Part shown: piece by piece, positions 1-9,153 of the stretch
Layout: every line of letters begins with the position of its first letter
How positions within the stretch are numbered: the stretch's first letter is position 1
Assembly (NCBI GenBank): GCA_028285415.1
Contig: JANQPF010000009.1
Coordinates: 558,001 to 622,000 of the forward strand
DNA from: Pseudomonadales bacterium
GTDB lineage: Bacteria > Pseudomonadota > Gammaproteobacteria > Pseudomonadales > Azotimanducaceae
DNA length: 64,000 bases
Direction of reading: 5' to 3'
Notes under the pieces: model-generated
The model's database searches: none
What the model was told of the DNA's origin: nothing
What the model saw: only the letters and a program-made list of their open reading frames with translations
Program-made: the position numbers and the translations under genes

Positions 1-1573
1 CACGAATCGTCCAGCAGACGCCCCCTACCCGCTCAGCCGTACGGCTCTCGTCGTTAAGACGTATCGCGCCCGTACCATAGAGCGACTTCGTATTTTCGAG
101 CGGATTCTCAGGCACGATAACAAGATCTGCCCGCTTACCTCGCTCAACAGTGCCCACTTCGTGCTCTAGTCCCAGGAGCTCAGCCGAGCGCAGCGTTGCG
201 GCACGGATCGCTTCGAGCGGGTGAAAGCCTGCTTCCTGAAGCAGCTCCAATTCTCTGATGAAACCGAATCCGTATAAGTTATAGATAAACCCGGAGTCGC
301 TCCCCGCGCAAACTCGTCCGCCTCGATTTTTGTACTCGCTGATAAACTGCATCCAGCGTTGGTAGTTGCGGCGCCAGTCGTTCTCGTGTTGGGTGGTCCA
401 GTAAAACCAGAATGAACCGTGGGCGTTGCGATTGGGCTGGTAGAACTGCCAGACGCTTGGCCAGGTGTACTCATCGTGCCAGTCCTGCCTGCGCGCGCGC
501 ATTTCATCTCGCGAAGCTTCGTAGATGCCAAAGGTAGGCACGATGCTGAAATCGAGCTCGAGCAGCCGCTCCATCACTTCATTCCATCGTGCGCTGCCGG
601 GTTCAGCGGCCTGCATCCAGAGACGCCCTGCTTCAGCAAACCGATCCTGTTCGTTCTGATAGTTGTACCCCGCGGGGTAGTCCTGCACGGTGCGATCGTC
701 GAACAGCGCCTCCGGCAGGCCATACCAATGCTCCATGCTGTTGAGCCCCCAGCTTGCCGTATGCAGCACGTTCATCCGTGCGACGGACATCTGTGAGTGA
801 TGGCAGCAAGTTCGCAGACCCACTTCCTGAGCGGTTTCAAGGGCCGCTTTCATGGTATCGGGGTGCGTTGCCAGGAATTTGATCCCACACGCGCCTGCTT
901 CAGCCACGTCATGGACCCAGGTTCTGGCTTCTTCGGGCGTTAACGCAATCGCATCCGACAGTGGAAAGAGCGCATAGGCTTCGATACCCGGGGCAGCAAT
1001 CTCTCCAGCAGCGCTTTGGGCTCTTTGCGCGAGCGTCCATTCGAGACCGTTCATGCTGCCGACCTCACGGATTGTGGTGACTCCATGCGCCAACCACAGT
1101 TTGTAGATGTAATCGGCTGGCGCCAGGGGGCCATGTTTGCCCTGCTGCGGGAATCCGATATGAGCATGCGCATCAACAAAACCCGGCAGAACGTACATGC
1201 CCTCGGCGTCAATTTCGTGCTCTCCCGGTTCCGGCCGGCTTCCGGGGTTGATCGCAAGCCCCGGATGCCCGACGGTTCGCACTTCGACGATGCGATCCTG
1301 CTCAACAACGATGTCCATCGGGCCGATTGGGGGCGCGCCCGTGCCGTCGATGACCGTCGCCCCGCGAATCACCAGGCGCTTGTAAGGACCCTGCTTGATG
1401 TCCAGTCTGGAACTGGGTTCAGGAACGGACTTGCCATTGCCTGTCAGGAGCCGGGCCATTTCATTACCCGCGCCCGCTTTCCTGTCAGCTGCGGTGATCA
1501 TCTCCGCAAGATCCGCAGCTGATGCTGACAACGCGCAAGCCGCGCAGCCGGGACACTGGAGGTGATGACTCAT
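1..1573 (-). CDS. Amidohydrolase family protein (3' end beyond window)
   Basis: The reverse strand is open from the ATG at 1573 to the window edge, about 524 codons without a stop. The translation has the layout of imidazolonepropionase-like metal-dependent amidohydrolases: a beta-sandwich start (LVIRGATVIDGTGAPP), the metal motif PGFVDAHAHIG, a histidine in TCCHHSQ, and GSDSG near the end, whose Asp is the usual last metal ligand, then AADLVIV-type C-terminal sequence (KRADLVIVPENPL). The start overlaps the stop of the upstream esterase gene in ATGA, so the two are probably translationally coupled. The N-terminus is odd: about 55 residues precede the domain, with a cysteine cluster (CPGCAAC) at residues 6-12 and no clear signal peptide. 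The substrate cannot be named from sequence. Confidence 0.85.
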   Translation of the reverse strand, partial: MSHHLQCPGCAACALSASAADLAEMITAADRKAGAGNEMARLLTGNGKSVPEPSSRLDIKQGPYKRLVIRGATVIDGTGAPPIGPMDIVVEQDRIVEVRTVGHPGLAINPGSRPEPGEHEIDAEGMYVLPGFVDAHAHIGFPQQGKHGPLAPADYIYKLWLAHGVTTIREVGSMNGLEWTLAQRAQSAAGEIAAPGIEAYALFPLSDAIALTPEEARTWVHDVAEAGACGIKFLATHPDTMKAALETAQEVGLRTCCHHSQMSVARMNVLHTASWGLNSMEHWYGLPEALFDDRTVQDYPAGYNYQNEQDRFAEAGRLWMQAAEPGSARWNEVMERLLELDFSIVPTFGIYEASRDEMRARRQDWHDEYTWPSVWQFYQPNRNAHGSFWFYWTTQHENDWRRNYQRWMQFISEYKNRGGRVCAGSDSGFIYNLYGFGFIRELELLQEAGFHPLEAIRAATLRSAELLGLEHEVGTVERGKRADLVIVPENPLENTKSLYGTGAIRLNDESRTAERVGGVCWTIR

Positions 1574-2538
1574 TTGATGCCCATCCGCTCCGCGAATGTT
1601 CTGGAGTACGTGTGCCCGGTGCCGTACAGGTACAAGAGCCCGTCTTTGATAAACGCCGGAATCATCGTCGTATGTGACTCGCCTTCGTATCTGCGCGTAC
1701 GAACAGATAACCCTAAATCGTCCTCGATGGCACGCAGCAGCTCGGCAGACTCGAACAAATGTTTCGTATTTGACGTCATCGTGTCGCTGGAATCCGCATA
1801 GTAAAGTCGTTTTGCAGGCAGCGCCTCATGCGCCTGCGCTTTGCGGATGAGATCGTCTTCAGTACCGAACAACATAAACGTCCCGGGCTCTCCGATCAGG
1901 TAGCTCCGAAAGGGGAGATCACCTTCCAGCAGCGCCTCCAACGCGAATGCGCCTGCAGCAGAGTGGCCAAACAAACTGAGCCGGGTTTCATCTACCTTAG
2001 CCAGCTTCCTCACCGCTGGTAGCAGCTCTTCATCGAGGAATCGGCGATAACGATCGGAGCCACCAAACGCATCTTCAAGCGCGATGCCACTGGCGTCGAT
2101 CTGTGGAATCACACCCTGGATTGAGGCTTGTTCTCTGAGGTTGTCCACGTGCGCGCTGAAGTCCGGACCCCTGCGAGCGGTGCGCATGGCAAACGCGCCA
2201 TCGGCGGACACCGCGGCGATGATGATGGGCTCCATCTCCCCTGCTGCAGTCAGGAGCCGCGCTGTTTCGATTGCGGTCATACCAAGCAGAAAGCCGTCCA
2301 GGACGACAAGCAGCGGAGCTGGTTCATCGAGCGCCACACCCGGTAGCGACCCGGCAAGAATCACCTCGTAGGGATAACCAAGGTGTTGTGAGTCGATGAC
2401 AAAGCGATGGATGCCACGATCAGGAAGCAACGCTGTTTTGTCTTCACTTGCCATCGCAGAGGGCACCTGCAAGGAGGCCGTAATCAACCACGCGGCGATC
2501 ATCACCCGCATCAATCGGCTTATCCATATGTTGTCCAT
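1570..2538 (-). CDS. Secreted alpha/beta-hydrolase, esterase D/Fes-like
   Basis: About 322 residues, beginning MDNIWISRLM after a GGAGGGA ribosome site; an upstream in-frame ATG at 2604 lacks one. Residues 1-30 form a signal peptide (hydrophobic VMIAAWLITASLQ ending near AMA). The nucleophile elbow is GHSAAG (GxSxxG), and GESHTTMIPAF near the C-terminus supplies the likely catalytic His. This fits the putative esterase family that includes enterochelin esterase-like and S-formylglutathione hydrolase-like enzymes. It is probably periplasmic and cleaves an ester or amide, with product passed to the coupled amidohydrolase downstream. A divergent TetR gene lies 155 bp away. Substrate unknown. Confidence 0.85.
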   Translation of the reverse strand: MDNIWISRLMRVMIAAWLITASLQVPSAMASEDKTALLPDRGIHRFVIDSQHLGYPYEVILAGSLPGVALDEPAPLLVVLDGFLLGMTAIETARLLTAAGEMEPIIIAAVSADGAFAMRTARRGPDFSAHVDNLREQASIQGVIPQIDASGIALEDAFGGSDRYRRFLDEELLPAVRKLAKVDETRLSLFGHSAAGAFALEALLEGDLPFRSYLIGEPGTFMLFGTEDDLIRKAQAHEALPAKRLYYADSSDTMTSNTKHLFESAELLRAIEDDLGLSVRTRRYEGESHTTMIPAFIKDGLLYLYGTGHTYSRTFAERMGIK

Positions 2539-2654
2539 CACGGTTCCCTCCACATTCTGGCGGCCAGCCTCTTGATGCGTCCGGATAAAGAGGTTTCCGA
2601 GCAACGATCTTCAAAGGCAGACTCGCTGGTAACAAATTGCAGTCATCTTCATAA

Positions 2655-2674
2655 TACATTACGTCTGTAATGTA
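2655..2674. promoter_or_regulatory. Inverted repeat, probable TetR operator
   Basis: TACATTAC-GTCT-GTAATGTA is a perfect 8-bp inverted repeat with a 4-bp spacer. It lies between the divergent esterase and TetR genes, 20 bp upstream of the TetR ATG. Position and symmetry suit a TetR-family operator controlling both directions; that role is inferred. Confidence 0.5.
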
Positions 2675-2693
2675 ACATGAATATTTTGGTGCG

Positions 2694-3302
2694 ATGAAAA
2701 AAGAAACCGGCCGAACTCAGGCAGCGAGACGCGCTGAGACCCGTCACGCGCTGCTGCAAGCCGTAGTGGATTGCCTGCTCGAGCACGGCTACCAGAAGAC
2801 CACTTTGGCTGTGATAGCTCGGAAAGCAGGATTGACCACAGGCGCCGTGCAGCACCACTTTCGATCAAGAAGCGAGTTGATGCAGGCAGCGATTGAGGAG
2901 TACTTGTTTACGATTGATCCAATCGATCTCGACGTGCACGTGCAAGACCGTCTCGAGGATCGGTGCCTGTTGCTGGTCAACAACTACTGGCAGTACTTCA
3001 ATAATCCACGCTACATGGCACTCTGGGAAATCATTCTGGCTGCCCGCCACAATGAACAGCTGATGAAGAAGATAAAGGCGTGGCAGGCACGAAGCGTGCG
3101 AAACGCCGAAAAGTTCTTAACTCAACTGTTTCCGGAGTTTGGTCTTTCCGCAGCCCAGGTGAAGAGCATTCAATACTTTGTCACGTCACAGCTCCGGGGG
3201 TTGGCATTGCTTGCCAGCGTTGACGATCGCCGCCCGAACAAACGAGAGCAATTGGCTCTGCTGGCGGACGCGCTCAGGCAAACGTTGGTGCGTGCTCGCT
3301 GA
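2694..3302 (+). CDS. TetR/AcrR family transcriptional regulator
   Basis: 202 residues, the usual TetR length. The N-terminal helix-turn-helix is clear: ALLQAVVDCLLEHGYQKTTL, then IARKAGLTTGAVQHHFRSRSEL at about residues 38-60. The C-terminal ligand-binding part is all-helical and has no recognisable specificity. It is transcribed away from the esterase-amidohydrolase pair, with an inverted repeat in the shared spacer, so it most likely represses that pair and itself. The gene converges with the MFS gene at 3330, leaving 27 bp between them. Confidence 0.9.
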   Translation: MKKETGRTQAARRAETRHALLQAVVDCLLEHGYQKTTLAVIARKAGLTTGAVQHHFRSRSELMQAAIEEYLFTIDPIDLDVHVQDRLEDRCLLLVNNYWQYFNNPRYMALWEIILAARHNEQLMKKIKAWQARSVRNAEKFLTQLFPEFGLSAAQVKSIQYFVTSQLRGLALLASVDDRRPNKREQLALLADALRQTLVRAR

Positions 3303-3329
3303 CGGGGCTGCGGCGGAAAGTAGAACGCT

Positions 3330-4778
3330 CTAGTTCCTGTCCACCATATCCTTGTCCAGCCGACGCCAGGTGAGCAGGAAGAAAAGTGCACTTGCAGCAT
3401 ACAAGATCGCCATGATGATCATTGCCGACTGCAAGCTCTGGGCGTAGACGGCACCGCAGACATCTTGCAGATTTTCGCTCAACGCTCCAACGGCGCGCGG
3501 ATGGCAATCATTACGAGCCAGCTCCTCTGCAGTAACACCGAGTTCTGCCGCACCGCCGACAAAGAAAATGTCGGATGTTAATCCGATGAACAGAGGGCCA
3601 AAGCCGTAGCCAATCAAATTGGCGATGAAAAGCAGCACCGCGATTGCCATTGCGCGCACACGCATGCTGACGACGCCCTGACCGATGGTGTACTGAGCGG
3701 CTATGTAGCCGTACTTCACAAACCCGCCGATGATCAAACCGATGGCTGCAAAGAGTAGAGTCTCTGTCGTGAAGGCAAACACATAGAATGGGATCGACAG
3801 GGCCAGACCCAACGCCGGCACCCAGGCAATGGCGCCCGGATGTGATTTGTAAAGTCTGGTGGCAAGCCACCCGGTGGCAAACGTGCCGACGGCAGCTGAC
3901 AAGGCCACCGGCGTGTTGATCCAGATGGCTGCTTCACCCGTTGTGATTCCGTGAGTGCGAACCAGAAAGATGGACTGAAACGAGGAGATTCCGTAACCGC
4001 AGAAGGCAGCGATTGTGGCTCCTGCCGTCATCAGCCAGAAGGCGGGCTTTGTCATCAGCTCGCGGATCGCCTCACGCAGAGGCACCGGATCACTCGCTTG
4101 CGTCACCTTCGGATCGGTATAGCCGCGAGGCGGCTCTTTCACCGTCAACTTGAACACCAGGGCAATCAACACGCCGGGGAGGCCAACAACAAAAAACGCC
4201 GTTCGCCAGTCGAACGCGTCCGTCACCCAACCACCTATCAGGTTGGCAAACATCCCGCCGAGCGTTACGCCCATGGAGTAGACGCCGAGCGCCTGGGATC
4301 TGTCACGCGGGGCATAGTAGTCTGCAATCAGGGAGTTGGCCGGCGGTGTACAACCGGCTTCGCCAATTCCCACACCGACGCGGCACATTAACAAAACCCA
4401 AAACGCACCGATTGTCACCGAGCCGATAGTGACTTCGGTGGCAAGCCCACACAGCACCGTCATGACAGACCATAAGGCAACGCAGACCGTCATAATCCAC
4501 ACGCGATGGGCCGCATCCGCATACCGCGCCAGAGGAATGCCCACAATGGTGTAGAGAAGAGCAAATCCGAAACCCGTAAGGAGACCGAATTGGGTGTCAG
4601 TCAGACCCAGCTCGGGCACGAGATCAGGACCGACCACGGCAAGCAGGCCGCGATCGACAAAGTTCAATATGTAAATCAGCGTCAGGGCAGAAAGTACATA
4701 GGTTCGGTAACCGTACGTACCGAACCCCACGTTTTGATCGGAAGCTTCACCTTCTTCGGGGGTGGTTACAGCAGTCAT
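3330..4778 (-). CDS. MFS transporter, spinster-like
   Basis: About 482 residues with twelve hydrophobic segments. The MFS signature lies after TM2 (GIPLARYADAAHR). RVGVGIGEAGCTPPANSLIADYY is typical of the spinster-like group common in proteobacterial catabolic clusters. ATG at 4778 is chosen; a TTG eight codons upstream (4802) is an alternative, and neither has a strong ribosome site. It lies downstream of the NhaC-type gene on the same strand with a 162-bp gap that shows no clear element. It probably moves a small organic anion; the substrate is unknown. A close paralogue is at 25520-26794. Confidence 0.87.
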   Translation of the reverse strand: MTAVTTPEEGEASDQNVGFGTYGYRTYVLSALTLIYILNFVDRGLLAVVGPDLVPELGLTDTQFGLLTGFGFALLYTIVGIPLARYADAAHRVWIMTVCVALWSVMTVLCGLATEVTIGSVTIGAFWVLLMCRVGVGIGEAGCTPPANSLIADYYAPRDRSQALGVYSMGVTLGGMFANLIGGWVTDAFDWRTAFFVVGLPGVLIALVFKLTVKEPPRGYTDPKVTQASDPVPLREAIRELMTKPAFWLMTAGATIAAFCGYGISSFQSIFLVRTHGITTGEAAIWINTPVALSAAVGTFATGWLATRLYKSHPGAIAWVPALGLALSIPFYVFAFTTETLLFAAIGLIIGGFVKYGYIAAQYTIGQGVVSMRVRAMAIAVLLFIANLIGYGFGPLFIGLTSDIFFVGGAAELGVTAEELARNDCHPRAVGALSENLQDVCGAVYAQSLQSAMIIMAILYAASALFFLLTWRRLDKDMVDRN

Positions 4779-4940
4779 ATATTCAGCAATGTCTGAGACC
4801 AATCCAGTCTCGGCAAAATGCCTGACCCGGTCAATCGTTGCAGGACAAAGCTCCCGACTTCTTTGGAAAGTGTCTCCAGCATGGAATGGTCGCGACCGCC
4901 GTAGCCGGAGAGGTGTTTTTAATCAACCAATCGACCAACG

Positions 4941-6452
4941 CTAGAGGAACACACCCAGCAGCGTGTAGATCACAGCAGCTAACGCTGCTGCAAACGCAGC
5001 CAAGGGCAACTGTGTACGTACATGCGCCATGACATCAGCACCACAAGCCAGAGACGACAGTATGGTGGTATCCGATATTGGCGAGCACTGGTCGCCAAAT
5101 ACGGCACCGCCTAAGAGTGCACCGAAACACATCAACACAAACGTCGGATCGACAGAGATGGTAAACGCAAGCGGCAGGGCTATCGGAAACATGACCGCGT
5201 ACGTTCCCCAAGAGGAACCGATTGAAAACGCCACCAACATCGAGACTGCCAACAACGCAGCCGGCAGGATAAAAGGCACTTTCCGAAGCAGGTCCGCCGA
5301 CACAGAAATGACGTACTGAGCCGTACCAAGATCTTCAGCGACAGCCGCCAGGGTAACTGCCATGCCGAGCACAATGGCGCCTATAGTCACGCTCTGTATG
5401 CCCTTCACCAAAGCCTGGAAAGCTGTTTGTACCGACATGCCACGGAGGAGAGCAACCGCCATCGCCGTGACCATGGCCAGCCCAAACCCCTCAAACACCA
5501 TGGGACTACGACCAAACAGTATCGGGATGATACACAGACTCATCAGCACCCCCATCGGCAGCAGGAATTCGAGGTGTGAGCTCGAGTACTTGTGGACTCG
5601 TGCCTCTGTATCTGATGAAACCAACGGATGATCGCGCGGATCGTCCAGAGCGCTGGTCTCGCGCACACGTTGCACTGCCTTCGCCATCGGTGTACGCGCG
5701 AGCGGAAGTCGATCAAAGGCAAAAAGCAGCGTCATCGTGACGGCAATCCAGGCATAAAAGTTAAATGGAATCGCCGAATAGAACATCTCCAAAGCAGCCT
5801 GCTCGTCCGGGATCCACTCGCGCAGGGAATCAACCGTAATCAGACCTGCCACGTAGATCGGCCATACGTTAAAGGGAATCAGCGTTGCAATCGGCGATGC
5901 CGTTGAATCCACCACGTAGGTCAGCTCCTCATGAGCCACACCATGTTCGTCTGAGATGGGACGGACTGTGGTGCCAGCCAACACCGTGCTGATGGTACCT
6001 CCCTGATGAAAGAGTACGCCCATTGTCCAGGCGAAGAACTTTGCAGTTCGACGCGACCGAATCATGCGCTGCGCCACTGATTCCGCGAAGTGCCTGGCGC
6101 CGCCAGTCGCGTTCCAGATACCCAACAAGCCACCCAAAGCCCACAGATATACCAGAAGAATCTGAGCATAACTTTCGGAACCCAGGCTCGGAATGAAGTA
6201 GGCATCGATGAGGTTGTACTGACCGCTAATCAAACCGCCCATGACGATACCGAGAAAGAGGGCAAGGAGAACGTTTCTGGTCGCAAAACACACGGCAATC
6301 GTGACTGCTGCCGGAAGGAGCGACCAGGCAGCGTAGTCACCATTCGTAGGGCTGACCCATGCGACAGCCGCGCCGAAGACAATCGCGCCAACGGCAGCGG
6401 CTGCTCTAGTCAGAGGGAACACACTCGCCCCGCGCGAGGATCCGACCACCAT
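4941..6452 (-). CDS. NhaC-type Na+/H+ antiporter family carrier
   Basis: 503 residues with about twelve membrane segments. Motifs match the NhaC/ion-transporter superfamily: FHQGGTISTVLAGTTVRPISDEH, DSTASPIATLIPFNVWP and, near the C-terminus, GALLGGAVFGDQCSPISDTTILSS. Many relatives next to catabolic genes exchange sodium or protons for amino acids or organic acids rather than simple ions. The ATG at 6452 lies inside the end of the upstream deacylase gene (47-bp overlap), so the two are in one transcript. In this setting it is most likely the inner-membrane importer for the amino acid released by the carboxypeptidase and deacylase; that assignment is inference. Confidence 0.85.
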   Translation of the reverse strand: MVVGSSRGASVFPLTRAAAAVGAIVFGAAVAWVSPTNGDYAAWSLLPAAVTIAVCFATRNVLLALFLGIVMGGLISGQYNLIDAYFIPSLGSESYAQILLVYLWALGGLLGIWNATGGARHFAESVAQRMIRSRRTAKFFAWTMGVLFHQGGTISTVLAGTTVRPISDEHGVAHEELTYVVDSTASPIATLIPFNVWPIYVAGLITVDSLREWIPDEQAALEMFYSAIPFNFYAWIAVTMTLLFAFDRLPLARTPMAKAVQRVRETSALDDPRDHPLVSSDTEARVHKYSSSHLEFLLPMGVLMSLCIIPILFGRSPMVFEGFGLAMVTAMAVALLRGMSVQTAFQALVKGIQSVTIGAIVLGMAVTLAAVAEDLGTAQYVISVSADLLRKVPFILPAALLAVSMLVAFSIGSSWGTYAVMFPIALPLAFTISVDPTFVLMCFGALLGGAVFGDQCSPISDTTILSSLACGADVMAHVRTQLPLAAFAAALAAVIYTLLGVFL

Positions 6453-7971
6453 CGCTCGAGTTTAGTTTGCCCTCGGCAATAACTGCTTGGCCATTGACCC
6501 ATAGGTATTCAACGCCGAGCGCCAACTCTTCCGGTTCCTCGTAAGTGGCTGCCGGCCGATAACTCCGTGGATCCCAAACGATTACATCCGCCCGAAAGCC
6601 GGGCTCCAGGCGTCCTCGATCACACAAAGAGAAAATTTCGGCCGTGAGCCCGGAGCTGCGATGGACAAACTCCACACGGTTCAGGATCCGCGCATCCTCG
6701 ACGTACCGTGCGTATTTTTCCGGAAAAGAAGCAAACTTACGCGGATGTCCTTCTGATCCATCCGAACTGGTCACCACCCACGGCTGGCGCATAAATGCCC
6801 GCACATCCTCATCGGCCATCATGAAAGAAGCAACTGCAGGATCTCCGGAACGAACTATGGCAACCGCCATAAGTAGCGGATCTTTACCCGCAGCTCGCGC
6901 CACATCGGCAAGTGTCTGCCCCTGGTACTCCGACTCCCCGGTAATCAGCAACGCGGAAGCCCCACCGCGGCGCTCGAGGTTATTAACCATCTCATCACGT
7001 ATCGATTCAACCAATGACGCGTCAGCAAGGGATTTGTGCATAGCCTCCCTGCCCTCGGACATTAGGCGCCTCGGAAGGAGCGCGTTCGACAACCGCGTGC
7101 CGGAAGCCAACCACGGGTACTGATCTGCAGTCACCGTTAAGCCCTGAAGGCGCGTGCGCTCAACCATGTCAATGACCGCATCACTCATACCATGCACCGC
7201 AGGACCCAGCGCCTTAATGTGAGCAATATGCACGGGTAATTGTGCTGCCGTACCGATGTCGATCGCTTCGCGAATCGCGCCAAGCAATCCTACGGAATAG
7301 TCACTTTCATCGCGTATGTGGGATTCATAAACACCATCGTAGCTCGCTGCAACGTGCGCAAGCTCAATGAGCTCTTGCGTTTTTGCAAAGCTGCCGGGGG
7401 CATAAAAGAGGCCGCTGGACAAACCCAGAGCGCCTGCCTCCATATCTGCAGCAACGAGCTGCTTCATTTCTTCCAATTCATCCTGAGAAGGTGCCCTTGC
7501 CTGCGGTCCCATGGCGATCCGGCGTACAGTACCGTGACCAGACCAAAGCCCCACGTTCGTTCCAATGTCGTGGCGCGACAGTCCCTCCTGCATCTGCACA
7601 ACGGTACGACCGTTCCCGCCATCGTTACCAATAAACACCGTGGTCACGCCCTGCCGCAGATAGGCTTCATTCGCAGCGGAGTCAGGATTGAACAAAATGG
7701 ATTCAGCGTGCGTGTGCGGATCGATGAATCCGGGGGAAACGATCATGCCGGTTGCATCGATCACGTTGCGCGCGTCTCGCTCACGCCCAGGCCCAACGTA
7801 CGCTATCTTGTCACCAACAATCTCGACAACCCGATTGGCCGCACCACCGTCAGGGGTGCCATCTATAACGACCCCTCCAACTATCAGCGTATCAGCCGGA
7901 GGCAAATCACGCACACAGCCGCCTACAAACGCAGTCAGAGTAAGGAACGGGAGGAGCAAATAGCGTTTCAT
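6406..7971 (-). CDS. N-acyl-D-amino-acid deacylase family lipoprotein
   Basis: 521 residues. The N-terminus MKRYLLLPFLTLTAFVGGC is a lipoprotein signal with Cys in the lipobox, so the enzyme is exported and lipid-anchored. Domain order matches D-aminoacylases: DTLIVGGVVIDGTP, the metal motif GFIDPHTHAES, GLSSGLFYAPGS, ESHIRDE, HIAHIKALG and, near the C-terminus, VTSSDGSEGHPR followed by the small beta domain (RADVIVWDPRSY). The family hydrolyses N-acyl-D-amino acids, and some members cleave D-containing dipeptides. The gene starts 6 bp after the M14 carboxypeptidase stop and overlaps the NhaC-type gene. The ATG at 7971 is used; the codon before it is TTG. Confidence 0.9.
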   Translation of the reverse strand: MKRYLLLPFLTLTAFVGGCVRDLPPADTLIVGGVVIDGTPDGGAANRVVEIVGDKIAYVGPGRERDARNVIDATGMIVSPGFIDPHTHAESILFNPDSAANEAYLRQGVTTVFIGNDGGNGRTVVQMQEGLSRHDIGTNVGLWSGHGTVRRIAMGPQARAPSQDELEEMKQLVAADMEAGALGLSSGLFYAPGSFAKTQELIELAHVAASYDGVYESHIRDESDYSVGLLGAIREAIDIGTAAQLPVHIAHIKALGPAVHGMSDAVIDMVERTRLQGLTVTADQYPWLASGTRLSNALLPRRLMSEGREAMHKSLADASLVESIRDEMVNNLERRGGASALLITGESEYQGQTLADVARAAGKDPLLMAVAIVRSGDPAVASFMMADEDVRAFMRQPWVVTSSDGSEGHPRKFASFPEKYARYVEDARILNRVEFVHRSSGLTAEIFSLCDRGRLEPGFRADVIVWDPRSYRPAATYEEPEELALGVEYLWVNGQAVIAEGKLNSSDGGRILARGECVPSD

Positions 7972-7977
7972 CAAGAC

Positions 7978-9153
7978 CTATTGTCTTTGCTTGATTGTTT
8001 CCACCAAGGCATCGGCAAAAACTCGGGCGGAAGACGCAATTTGTTCTCGATCCGTTTCATCGCCGAGCTCGTAGGTAACTGCCGGGATCCCAAAGCGCTC
8101 AAAGAAGTAGTTTTTTGCCGTCGGGCGGCCGAGATTGTGCCGGCGCTGTTGTTCAAAAGGATACACACCCATCGATGCAGCACGTTGCAGCCAGGCGGTG
8201 GTAAAACCCTGTGTTCGGGCTTCTTCCTCTTCTGACTGGGTATACATCAAATTCCGCTGGGTCGAGTGAAAGTCGATCATCATTATCGGTGATGCACCCT
8301 TGGCAATTCGAGACTCGAGCCAATCGCGAACAGCACGGGTTTCAGGTTGACTAAACGGACCCCAGTCCCGGTTGAGATCAATGCTCCCGAGACTGTGCCG
8401 CCAATGCCCCAGCGCGACACCATCCGGATTCAATTGCGGCACCATAATTACCCGATAACGCGCAAGAAACTCAGCATGCTCAGAGACCAGGTGATCCACA
8501 AAATGTCGCATTGCCAAAGCGCCGGTAACCTCCGGCGGATGTGCACGTCCAAGAAGCACCAGCATTTCCTCGGCAGCGACGCCCGTATCCAGCCCTACAA
8601 TCTCGCGTCCACCTTCGGAGCGGCCAATGACTTTGGCCTCAAACGCGCCAGTGCTTTCGAGCTGCTGATACCATTCTTCATACCAGGCGTTGTCGAGAAT
8701 CTCTTGACCCGCAACCCACATCGGAGTGCGAAAGACATCGAGATTGAGTACAACGCTCTTACCGTCATCGAGCTGCTTCACCCGTTCAGCGCTTAGCGGG
8801 ACCCAGCGCACACCATCAAGACTGACTTTTGGCCAATAACGATGAGCGTGCGCCGCATAGTCAATGCGAACCTGCAGTCCACCTTGTCCTTCGGTAACGC
8901 GGAACGCATACCATGGGCTGTGGTTAATGGGCGGTTCGTCTTCGGGGCGGTTGACCAAAACTACCGAGTTTACGTCGAGCGCTGTGCACTGCCCCAAGCG
9001 CGCACCTGCAAAGCTTCCGTCGAGCAAGAAAGCGCCTGCGCGACATGTAGGCTCTGAAGCTTCCGAACCCGGGAGTGATGTGGCTGTACTGCAGCCGGCA
9101 GCGATCCAGACGACCGCTGCCGCAGCAACGCTCTTACAAGCTGACGCGCACAT
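7978..9153 (-). CDS. M14-family zinc carboxypeptidase, lipoprotein
   Basis: 391 residues from ATG 9153. The N-terminus (MCASACKSVAAAAVVWIAAGC) is a lipoprotein signal, so the protein is expected at the periplasmic face of a membrane. The M14 zinc site is visible as HPPE in LGRAHPPEVTG, with the third ligand in MIDFHSTQ; the Glu in AVTYELGDETD is the likely catalytic base. LNPDGVALGHWRHS and DLNRDW are typical of the family. M14 includes both ordinary carboxypeptidases and gamma-D-glutamyl/diaminopimelate peptidases, which matters given the D-amino-acid neighbours. The start overlaps the TonB receptor gene end by 20 bp. A longer frame to 9306 exists but reads through receptor sequence. Confidence 0.88.
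   Translation of the reverse strand: MCASACKSVAAAAVVWIAAGCSTATSLPGSEASEPTCRAGAFLLDGSFAGARLGQCTALDVNSVVLVNRPEDEPPINHSPWYAFRVTEGQGGLQVRIDYAAHAHRYWPKVSLDGVRWVPLSAERVKQLDDGKSVVLNLDVFRTPMWVAGQEILDNAWYEEWYQQLESTGAFEAKVIGRSEGGREIVGLDTGVAAEEMLVLLGRAHPPEVTGALAMRHFVDHLVSEHAEFLARYRVIMVPQLNPDGVALGHWRHSLGSIDLNRDWGPFSQPETRAVRDWLESRIAKGASPIMMIDFHSTQRNLMYTQSEEEEARTQGFTTAWLQRAASMGVYPFEQQRRHNLGRPTAKNYFFERFGIPAVTYELGDETDREQIASSARVFADALVETIKQRQ

Noticed and set aside
166-531. Minus-strand frame beginning at 531 inside the first gene
   Set aside because: It is in another frame from the amidohydrolase, which is continuous from 1573 to the window edge with all metal motifs.
7240-8235. 331-codon plus-strand frame across the deacylase and carboxypeptidase genes
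   Set aside because: It crosses the boundary of two well-supported minus-strand genes and shows no motif.
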